A stretch of 64,000 bases of DNA from JACDBE01 sp963714055 (lineage in GTDB: Bacteria; Actinomycetota; Acidimicrobiia; Spongiisociales; UBA5794): the NCBI GenBank assembly GCA_963714055.1, contig OY970227.1, positions 1,178,001 to 1,242,000 of the forward strand. Direction: 5' to 3'. Made by a program: the position numbers and the translations under genes. A model generated the notes under the pieces. The model searched no databases. It had not been told where the DNA came from and saw only the letters and a list, made by a program, of their open reading frames with translations. Positions 57,410-64,000 of the stretch are shown piece after piece. Numbering within the stretch: position 1 is the stretch's first letter; each line of letters starts with the position of its first letter.

Positions 57410-59793
57410 TCGTCAGACCTGACCGGGGGGGCGCCACTGACGTCCTGCCCGGTGGTCAACGCCTGGTGGACACGGTCGGGCAACAGCGGCATGTCGATGT
57501 TGCGCACCCCGGTGCCCTTGAGGGCGTCCATCACTGCGTTGACGAAGGCGGCCGGGCCGCCGACGGTGGCGCACTCGCCGATGCCTTTGGCGCCGATCGG
57601 GTGGTGCGGGCACGGGGTGACGACCTCGTGCAGCTCGAAGCCCGGTGTCTCCCATGCCGTCGGCAGCAGGTAGTCGGTGAAGTTGGCGCCGATGCAGTTA
57701 CCTTCGGCGTCGAAGGTGATGAACTGCATGTTGGCCATGGCGTAGGCCTCGGTGAGGCCACCCATGATCTGGCCCTCGACGATCATCGGGTTGATCCGCA
57801 CGCCGCAGTCGTCGACCGCCACCACCCGCAGCACGTCCCAGACGCCGGTGTCGGGGTCGACCTCGACGGTGGCGATGTAGCAGGCGAACGGCCAGGTGAG
57901 GTTCGGCGGGTCGTAGTAGGCGACGTTCTCCAGGCCGGGCTCCATGCCGTCTGGCATGTTGGAGTACGCCGCCATGGCGCACTCCTGGATGGTCACGCCC
58001 CGGTCGGGCTGGCTGCGCACGTAGAACCGGCCAAGCTCCCACTCGACGTCCTCCTCGGAGATCTCGAGCAGGTGGGCGGCGATCTTGCGCGCCTTCGCCC
58101 GGACCTTGCGCGCCACCATGGCCACCGCCGCCCCGGCCACCGGGGTGCTGCGTGAGGCGTAGGTGCCCATGCCGAACGGCGCCGTGTCGGTGTCGCCCTC
58201 CTCGACGACGATGTCCTCCGCAGGCAGGCCGAGCTCGTGGGCGACGATCTGGGCCCAGGTCGTCTCGTGTCCCTGGCCCTGGGACTTGGCCCCGGTGCGG
58301 AGGAGCGCCTTGCCGGTCATGTGGACCCGGAGCTCGGCCGAGTCGAACATCTTGATGCCGAGGATGTCGTACTCCCGGCTGTTGCCGGCGCCGAGCGGCT
58401 CGGTCATCGTCGAGATGCCGATGCCGAGCAGCCGGCCGCGCTGCCGTGCCTCCTCCTTCTGTCTCTGGAAGTCGGCGTATCCGACGGCCTCCAGGCCGAC
58501 GTCCAGGCACTTTCCGTACTGCCCGGAGTCGGTGAGGAACCCGTACGGCGTGCGGTGGGGGAAGTCGTCGTCCCGGACGAAGTTGATTCGTCGGAACTCC
58601 GCCTGGTCCATGCCCAGATCGTCGGCAGCCGCCTGGACCATCCGCTCCTGGAAGAACATCGCCTCGGTGACCCGGAACGAGCAGCGGTAGGCGACGCCGC
58701 CGGGCGCCTTGTTGGTGTACACCCCCCGCGCCTCGAGATGGGCGTAGGGGATGTCGTAGCAGGCGAACGCCGAGTGCATCAGGCCGATCTTGAACTTCGA
58801 CGGCTGGGCGTCGGAGAAGAAGGCCCCGTGGTCCGCCAGCGTGCGCATCCGGACCCCGAGGATCCGGCCGTCCTTGCGCAGGGCCAGCTCGCCGTGGAGA
58901 TAGATGTCCCGGGCGAACCCGGTCGAGATCAGGTTCCCGGTGCGGTCCTCGATCCATTTCACCGGGCGCTCCAGCAGGATCGAAGCCAGGATCGACGCTA
59001 CGTAGCCCGGGTAGACCGGCACCTTGTTGCCGAACCCGCCGCCGAGGTCCGGGGAGATGATGCGGATCATGTGCTCGGGCAACTCGGCGACCAACGCCAC
59101 CGCCGCCCGGATGATGTGCGGAGCCTGCGTGGTCATGTAGACGGTCAGCTTCGACGTCGCCCGGTCGAAGTCGGCGATCGAGCCGCAGCACTCCAGCGGC
59201 GCCGGGTGCGAGCGCGGGTAGTGCAGGTCGAGCTGCGAGATGACGTCGGCCTCGGCGAAGGCCCGGTCGGTGCCTTCCCGGTCGCCCACTTCCCAGTCGT
59301 ACACGACGTTGTTCGGCTGGTTCTCCTTGTCGTCCCTGATCAGCGGGGCGTCCTCGGCCAGCCCCTGCATCGGATTGACGATCACCGGCAGCGGCTCGTA
59401 GTCGACGACGATCGACTCGCAGGCGTCCTTGGCGATGTAAGGGTCGTCGGCGATGACGCAGGCCACCTCCTGGCCCTGGAAGCGCACCTTGTCGGTGGCG
59501 AGTACCGCCTGGGTGTCGTAGGACAGGGTGGGCATCCACGCCAGGTTGCGCGACGCCATCATCTCGCCGGTGAGCACGAGGCGGACTCCGGGCATCGCCC
59601 ACGCCTTGCTGGCGTCGATCGAGTTGATCCGGGCGTGGGCGAGCGGGCTGCGGAGGATCTCCATGTGCAACATCCCGGGCAGCACGACGTCGTCGATGTA
59701 GTTGCCCTTGCCGCGGATGAAGCGGTTGTCCTCCACCCGCCGGCGGCTGGCGCCCATGCCGCCGATCTTGACCTCGTCGAGCGCCTGGGTCAC
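57406..59793 (-). CDS. coxL: Aerobic carbon monoxide dehydrogenase large subunit, form I
   Basis: CoxL oxidises CO to CO2 at a [CuSMoO2] site. The 795-aa product carries VAYRCSFRVTEAMFFQERMV: the active-site loop AYRCSFR identifies form I, with Cys371 in the position that binds copper. The cofactor-side motif GAKGIGECATVGG supplies the catalytic Glu740. SPDLGGGFGNKVPVYPG and KSQGQGHETTWAQI are further molybdopterin contacts. Form II relatives have AYRGAGR instead, so CO oxidation is well supported. The start is GTG 59793, 28 bp after coxS. Confidence 0.96.
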   Translation of the reverse strand: MTQALDEVKIGGMGASRRRVEDNRFIRGKGNYIDDVVLPGMLHMEILRSPLAHARINSIDASKAWAMPGVRLVLTGEMMASRNLAWMPTLSYDTQAVLATDKVRFQGQEVACVIADDPYIAKDACESIVVDYEPLPVIVNPMQGLAEDAPLIRDDKENQPNNVVYDWEVGDREGTDRAFAEADVISQLDLHYPRSHPAPLECCGSIADFDRATSKLTVYMTTQAPHIIRAAVALVAELPEHMIRIISPDLGGGFGNKVPVYPGYVASILASILLERPVKWIEDRTGNLISTGFARDIYLHGELALRKDGRILGVRMRTLADHGAFFSDAQPSKFKIGLMHSAFACYDIPYAHLEARGVYTNKAPGGVAYRCSFRVTEAMFFQERMVQAAADDLGMDQAEFRRINFVRDDDFPHRTPYGFLTDSGQYGKCLDVGLEAVGYADFQRQKEEARQRGRLLGIGISTMTEPLGAGNSREYDILGIKMFDSAELRVHMTGKALLRTGAKSQGQGHETTWAQIVAHELGLPAEDIVVEEGDTDTAPFGMGTYASRSTPVAGAAVAMVARKVRAKARKIAAHLLEISEEDVEWELGRFYVRSQPDRGVTIQECAMAAYSNMPDGMEPGLENVAYYDPPNLTWPFACYIATVEVDPDTGVWDVLRVVAVDDCGVRINPMIVEGQIMGGLTEAYAMANMQFITFDAEGNCIGANFTDYLLPTAWETPGFELHEVVTPCPHHPIGAKGIGECATVGGPAAFVNAVMDALKGTGVRNIDMPLLPDRVHQALTTGQDVSGAPPVRSDE

Positions 59794-59821
59794 CTGGCCA
59801 CCTCCGATGCCCGCATCCCGG

Positions 59822-60340
59822 TCATGCCCTGGCCTTGTCGGCCGCCCACAGCACCGCCTTGACGATGTTCTGGTATCCGGTGCACCGACAGACGTTGCCG
59901 GACAGGGCCCATCGCACCTCGTCCTCGGTCGGGTCCGGGTTCTCGTCGAGGAGGGCCTTGGCCGTCAACATCATCCCGGGCGTGCAGAACCCGCACTGCA
60001 GGCCATGCTCCTCCTTGAACCCCTCCTGGATCGGGTGCAGCTCGCTGGCGGTGGCCAATCCCTCGACCGTCATCACGTCGTGGCCGTCGGCCTGGACGGC
60101 GAGCATGGTGCAGCTCTTGACCGGCCGGCCGTCGAACAGGACGGTGCAGGCGCCGCAGTTGGTGGTGTCGCACCCGGTGTGCGTCCCGGTCAGCTTGAAG
60201 CCCGATCGCAGCAGGTGGGCCAGCATGAGGCGAGGCTCCACCACCGCCGACCGCGATTCGCCGTTGACCCGGACGGTGATCCTGCGGACCGGGATGTCGT
60301 CGGGCGTTGCCGCCGGAACCTCTTCGAAAAGGCTGGTCAT
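59822..60340 (-). CDS. coxS: Carbon monoxide dehydrogenase small (iron-sulfur) subunit
   Basis: The 172-aa subunit binds two [2Fe-2S] clusters: GTHTGCDTTNCGACTVLF with a distal PVKSC, and QCGFCTPGM with GNVCRCTGYQNIVKA. It passes electrons from the molybdenum site to FAD in CoxM. An N-terminal extension of about 15 residues precedes the ferredoxin-like domain. ATG 60340 follows the coxM stop by 1 bp. Confidence 0.96.
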   Translation of the reverse strand: MTSLFEEVPAATPDDIPVRRITVRVNGESRSAVVEPRLMLAHLLRSGFKLTGTHTGCDTTNCGACTVLFDGRPVKSCTMLAVQADGHDVMTVEGLATASELHPIQEGFKEEHGLQCGFCTPGMMLTAKALLDENPDPTEDEVRWALSGNVCRCTGYQNIVKAVLWAADKARA

Positions 60341-60341
60341 C

Positions 60342-61217
60342 TCAGGCCGCCACCTCCTCCGAGTCGAGCAGTCGGGTCAGGATCCGGCTGGTGAAGGTAC
60401 GTACCAGATGCCGCTTGTAGGTCGCGCTGCCGCGATGGTCGGTGTGCGGCTGGGCGGCCCCGGCGGCCAGCTCGGCGGCCTCGGCGATCACCTCCGGCGA
60501 GAGGGGCCCTCCGACGAGCACCTCGCCGGCGGCATCGGCGGAGATCGTCGAAGGGCCGACACCGGTCAGGCCGATGCCGGCCCTGGCGACGTCGTCACCG
60601 ACCCGATCGACGGCGACGGCCACCCCTACGGTGGCGAAGTCGCCGACCCGTCGCTCCAGCTTCAGGTACCCGCCGGCGGGCACTCCCTGCGGAGGTGGGA
60701 TTACAGCCTCGACGGCGATCTCGTCGTAGGCGAGCACGTTCTGGAAGGGACCTGAGACGAACTCCCTCATGGCGATCGTGCGCCGCCCGGAGACGCCCTG
60801 GGCCACCACGGAGCCGCCGAGGGCGGTGACCACGGCGGCCCAGTCGCCCTGTGGGTCGGCGTGGCACAGCGAGCCGACCAGGGTTCCCCGAACCCGCACG
60901 ATGGGATCGGCCACGAGCGGAGCGGCCGCCGCCATCGTCGGCTGATGCGAGGCCAGCAGCGAGGACCGCTCCAGCGTGGCCTGCCGGCAGAGCGCCCCGA
61001 TGCGGATGGTGCCGTCGGGATCGATGGTGTGGTAGTCGAGGTCAGGCAGGTCGTTGATGTCCACCAGCATCTCCGGCGTGGCGAACCGGAGCTTCAGCAT
61101 GGGGACGAGGCTCTGGCCCCCGGCGAGGACCTTGGCTTCTCCGCCGCCGTCGGCCAGGAGCGACGCCGCCTCGTCGATCGACCGGGGTGCCTCGTATCGG
61201 AATCGAGCAGGGTAGAT
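60342..61217 (-). CDS. coxM: Carbon monoxide dehydrogenase medium (FAD) subunit, apparent ATC start
   Basis: The ~291-aa flavoprotein has FAD motifs AGGQSLVPMLKLRFATPEML and RGTLVGSLCHADPQGDWAAV. Homologues begin with a short form of IYPARFRYEAPRSIDEAASL. In the matching position the codon is ATC (61215-61217), with AGAGG six bases upstream. No ATG, GTG or TTG lies in frame between the upstream gene's stop at 61241 and ATG-coded Met residues deep inside the FAD domain. A CTG at 61242-61244 is a poor alternative. The ORF also stays open further upstream, but there it overlaps the next gene out of frame. Confidence 0.85.
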   Translation of the reverse strand: MYPARFRYEAPRSIDEAASLLADGGGEAKVLAGGQSLVPMLKLRFATPEMLVDINDLPDLDYHTIDPDGTIRIGALCRQATLERSSLLASHQPTMAAAAPLVADPIVRVRGTLVGSLCHADPQGDWAAVVTALGGSVVAQGVSGRRTIAMREFVSGPFQNVLAYDEIAVEAVIPPPQGVPAGGYLKLERRVGDFATVGVAVAVDRVGDDVARAGIGLTGVGPSTISADAAGEVLVGGPLSPEVIAEAAELAAGAAQPHTDHRGSATYKRHLVRTFTSRILTRLLDSEEVAA

Positions 61218-61240
61218 GGCAGCCTCTTTCGTCCGGTGCT

Positions 61241-61561
61241 TCAGGCCGGCGGCTCGGCGGGTGCGTCGGGCGGGCGCTCCCGGGGGATCGAGTGCGGGTC
61301 GCGGACCGCCACGGGCAGCGACTCCGCTTGCGGGTCGGGCCTGGGCTCCTGGTGCGGGGGCCACGGGCCCTGGACGGGCTGGCCGGCCACCTTGAGGTAC
61401 TCGATCAGCTCGGGCCAGGCCCACACCGTCGGGCTCTTGCCGGTCTTCGGTGAGTGCTCGATGAGCTCGTAGAGACGCGGGTTGCCCCGGCTGTGACCTG
61501 ACGACTCGACTGGCACGCCCGCGAACCCCCTGTTCGGGACCGACCGATCCTTCCAACCCAA
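61241..61561 (-). CDS. Pro-rich hypothetical protein preceding coxM
   Basis: The frame from TTG 61561 (or GTG 61516) encodes up to 106 aa. A compact region, NPRLYELIEHSPKTGKSPTV, then WAWPELIEYLKVAG, is followed by a Pro-rich tail. The codons show the G/C third-position bias expected of a real gene in this genome, while other frames do not. It appears to be the first gene of the minus cox arm, 23 bp before coxM's apparent start. The family is not recognised. Confidence 0.6.
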   Translation of the reverse strand: MGWKDRSVPNRGFAGVPVESSGHSRGNPRLYELIEHSPKTGKSPTVWAWPELIEYLKVAGQPVQGPWPPHQEPRPDPQAESLPVAVRDPHSIPRERPPDAPAEPPA

Positions 61562-61607
61562 CGGCGGCGCACACCCTAGCTACCGACACCGTGCCGCGTC
61601 GGGGAAG

Positions 61608-64000
61608 TCAGGCCGCCAGGCTTCGGATCTGGCGGATGGCGACCACCAGGCCGGACACGTCGTCGACGCCGTCCACCGACAGCGCCCGCATGATGCGGTT
61701 GAGGGCGCTGAGGGCGGGACCGCGGCCGGCGAGGAATGCCTCGAGCGCCGCCTCGGGAGGGGCATCCCCGCCCTCGCCGATCACCCGCTCGGCCAGCTCC
61801 CGGCGCAGCTCGACCAGGTCGCCGGCCACCGCCTGCGCCGCCGCCCGCTGCCACCGGGTCGCCGCCGGCATCCGCTCCACCTGCGACTCCAGCCAGTCGA
61901 TCTCGAAGATCGGGCCGACGGCCAGGAAGACCCGGGCGACGTTCGCCAACGAATGCCCGGTGCGGTGGGCGACGTCGATGATGTCGGGGGCGTGGAACAG
62001 CTCGTCGACGTAGCGTTGGTGCCGGGCCACGTCCTCGGGCACCCCCATCCCGACCCATTCCTCGACCGCGGCGTCGTTCTGCTGACGGATCTCGGGCGGG
62101 GCGAGGGTGTGCATGGTGGAGGCCAGCTCGCGGAAAGCAGCCCGGGTCGGCTCGATCACCCGCTCCAGCGCCTCGCTGGTCGGGTGTCGCAGGTACCAGC
62201 GGGTCACCGCCTCGACCAGCTCGTCGATCCCGGAGAGGAGCCTTCGCTCGACGTCCGCGGTGATCGAGCCGAACAGGGCCTCGACCTCGGCCCACCGCTC
62301 GGGGGCGTCGGTGACCGCACGGGCGATCTCATAGGCGCGCACCACCCGCTCGGGCCGGGTTCCGGCATCGGCCATCAGCCGTGACACGAAGGTGATCCCC
62401 TGGGAGTTGAGCACCTCGTTGGCGAGGATGGTGGCGACCAGCTCCCGGCGCAGCGGATGCTGTTCGATGAGGTCGCCGAACCGCTCCACCACCACGTCGG
62501 GAAAGTACCGCGCCAGTTTCGGGTCGAAGACCGGGTCGTCGGGCAGGTCGGAGTCGAGCACGTAGCTGCGCAGATCGCGCTTGGCATACGCCAGCAGGAC
62601 CGCCAGCTCAGGGCTGGTCATCCCTGCCCCTGCCCTGGCCCGCTCGGTCATGTCCTCGGTGGTGGGCAGCAGCTCGATCCGCCGGTTGAGCAGGCCATCG
62701 GCCTCCAGCTCGACCATCAGGTCCTCGTAGGCCTCGGTGCGGGCACCCGAGCCGGCCTGCTCCTGCCCGAGGATCTGGGCCTGGAGGAAGTTGTCGTACA
62801 GGATCCGGGTGACGACGTCACCCACCACCGCCGCCACCAGCTCGTCGCGGGCCTCCCGGTCGAGGTCCCCCCGCTCTTCGGCCAGTCCGAGGAGGATCTT
62901 GAGGTTGACCTCCCGGTCAGAGCAGTGGACCCCGGCCGAGTTGTCGATGAAGTCGGTGTTGATCCGCCCGCCCGCCTCGGCGTACTCGATGCGGCCCAGC
63001 TGGGTGAAGCCGAGGTTGCCGCCTTCTCCCACCACCTTGCACCGCAGCTCGGCGGCGTCGAGCCTGACGGCGTCGTTGACCCGGTCGCCCACCTGCTCGT
63101 GGGTCTCCCGGGTGGCCTTGACGTAGGTGCCGATCCCGCCGTTCCAGAGAAGGTCGACCGGCGCCGCCAGGATCGCCCGGATGACCTCGTCGGGAGTGAG
63201 CTGCGCCGTGTCGTGCACCCCGAGCGCCTCCATCGCCTGGGAGGACAGCTCGATCCGCTTGACGCTGCGGGGGTAAACGCCGCCCCCGGGCGAGATGAGG
63301 TCGGCGTCGTAGTCCTGCCAGGAGGAACGGGGCAGCTCGGCGAGGCGTCGTCGCTCGGCGAAGGCGGCCTCGGGGTCGGGGTCGGGGTCGATGAAGATGT
63401 CGCGGTGGTCGAAGGCGGCGACCAGCCGGATCGTCGACGAGAGCAGCATCCCGTTGCCGAACACGTCTCCCGACATGTCGCCGATGCCCACCACGGTGAT
63501 CGCCTCGGCCTGGGTGTCGATCCCGATCTCGCGAAAGTGCCACTTCACCGACTCCCAGGCGCCCCTGGCGGTGATCCCCAGGGCCTTGTGGTCGTACCCG
63601 GCGGATCCTCCCGAGGCGAAGGCGTCGCCGAGCCAGAACCGGTAGGCGGCGGCGATGCCGTTGGCTGTGTCCGAGAAGCTGGCGGTTCCCTTGTCGGCGG
63701 CGACCACCAGGTACGGGTCGTCCTCGTCGTGGATCACGACATCGGGCGGATGCTCGACGCTGCCCGACACCAGGTTGTCGGTGAGGTCGAGGAGCCCGGC
63801 GATGAAGGTCCGGTAGGCGGCGAGCACCGCCTCGCCCAGCTTCCCGGGGTCGCTCGGGGGCCGGCGCAACACGAACCCGCCTTTCGATCCCGTCGGGACG
63901 ATGACTGCGTTCTTGGTCATCTGTGCCTTCATCAGCCCGAGGACCTCGGTGCGGTAGTCCTCGCGCCGCGTCGACCAGCGGATGCCGCCGCGCGCCACCC
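61608..64000 (-). CDS. NAD-dependent glutamate dehydrogenase, large type (5' end outside window)
   Basis: The visible 797 codons are the C-terminal part of the ~180-kDa GDH family, which oxidises glutamate to 2-oxoglutarate. Landmarks: MKAQMTKNAVIVPTGSKGGF, VVAADKGTASFSDTANGIAA, TVVGIGDMSGDVFGNGMLLS and VVGEGGNLGFTQLGRIEYAE. The motif around GGGVYPRSVKRIELSSQAME is also typical. The frame is open to the window's last base, so the start lies beyond 64000. It follows the cox cluster on the same strand with a 46-bp spacer. Confidence 0.92.
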   Translation of the reverse strand, partial: VARGGIRWSTRREDYRTEVLGLMKAQMTKNAVIVPTGSKGGFVLRRPPSDPGKLGEAVLAAYRTFIAGLLDLTDNLVSGSVEHPPDVVIHDEDDPYLVVAADKGTASFSDTANGIAAAYRFWLGDAFASGGSAGYDHKALGITARGAWESVKWHFREIGIDTQAEAITVVGIGDMSGDVFGNGMLLSSTIRLVAAFDHRDIFIDPDPDPEAAFAERRRLAELPRSSWQDYDADLISPGGGVYPRSVKRIELSSQAMEALGVHDTAQLTPDEVIRAILAAPVDLLWNGGIGTYVKATRETHEQVGDRVNDAVRLDAAELRCKVVGEGGNLGFTQLGRIEYAEAGGRINTDFIDNSAGVHCSDREVNLKILLGLAEERGDLDREARDELVAAVVGDVVTRILYDNFLQAQILGQEQAGSGARTEAYEDLMVELEADGLLNRRIELLPTTEDMTERARAGAGMTSPELAVLLAYAKRDLRSYVLDSDLPDDPVFDPKLARYFPDVVVERFGDLIEQHPLRRELVATILANEVLNSQGITFVSRLMADAGTRPERVVRAYEIARAVTDAPERWAEVEALFGSITADVERRLLSGIDELVEAVTRWYLRHPTSEALERVIEPTRAAFRELASTMHTLAPPEIRQQNDAAVEEWVGMGVPEDVARHQRYVDELFHAPDIIDVAHRTGHSLANVARVFLAVGPIFEIDWLESQVERMPAATRWQRAAAQAVAGDLVELRRELAERVIGEGGDAPPEAALEAFLAGRGPALSALNRIMRALSVDGVDDVSGLVVAIRQIRSLAA

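Noticed and set aside
57406..59793. Possibility that coxL is a form II (CoxL-like) oxidoreductase
   Set aside because: The loop reads AYRCSFR, with the copper-binding Cys, not AYRGAGR.

Overview
The window is uniformly GC-rich, with frequent GTG and TTG starts and tightly overlapping operons. Its ribosomal gene order, MaoC-type hydroxyacyl dehydratase, form I CO dehydrogenase and large NAD-glutamate dehydrogenase point to a high-GC Actinomycetota. A deep aerobic lineage such as Acidimicrobiia is possible, but this is inferred from gene content and style; no 16S gene is present.

Bases 1-11600 hold a translation locus on the minus strand. Read in the direction of transcription it is tRNA-Thr, tRNA-Met, tuf, rpmG, then an interrupting block (a TipA-like MerR regulator, a class III cyclase with helical repeats and a UspA-like protein), then a fused HadA/HadB-type dehydratase, a 48-codon ORF, tRNA-Trp, secE, nusG, rplK, rplA and rplJ. 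arfB lies on the opposite strand, next to a 66-bp tandem repeat. tRNA-Tyr diverges from tRNA-Thr. L10 and NusG carry long acidic low-complexity extensions.

Bases 11600-18050 carry a small lipoprotein, a VapBC-type toxin-antitoxin pair with an operator-like promoter, HtpX, a large secreted subtilase, and an NDUFAF7/MidA-type methyltransferase at the 3' end of the first complex I operon.

Bases 18067-28583 hold complex I operon 1 (nuoABCDHIJKLMN, 11 subunits, no nuoEFG). After a phosphodiesterase and an orphan TadE/TadE/TadG-like pilus cluster, bases 35178-50182 hold complex I operon 2 (all 14 subunits, nuoA to nuoN). It is followed by a bactofilin-like membrane protein and a cyclase gene broken by two frameshifts. 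The genome therefore encodes both an NADH-oxidising complex I and one without the NADH module.

Bases 50275-61561 encode a form I aerobic CO dehydrogenase system in two converging arms. The plus arm is XdhC/CoxI, a small protein, CoxD (MoxR ATPase), CoxE (VWA) and two unknown proteins. The minus arm is an unknown Pro-rich protein, coxM, coxS, coxL, an XdhC-YHS fusion, coxG and five consecutive small single-helix membrane proteins. The CoxL active-site loop reads AYRCSFR, the form I signature. The region suggests that CO-derived electrons enter a quinone pool also served by the two complex I enzymes; the electron donor of the 11-subunit enzyme cannot be read from the sequence. The window ends inside a large NAD-dependent glutamate dehydrogenase gene.

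The most interesting items are the paired complex I operons, the five small membrane proteins next to coxG, an apparent ATC start for coxM, three copies of a 51-bp palindromic element, a dispersed GGGG/CCCC hairpin expanded in tandem beside arfB, and the doubly frameshifted cyclase.
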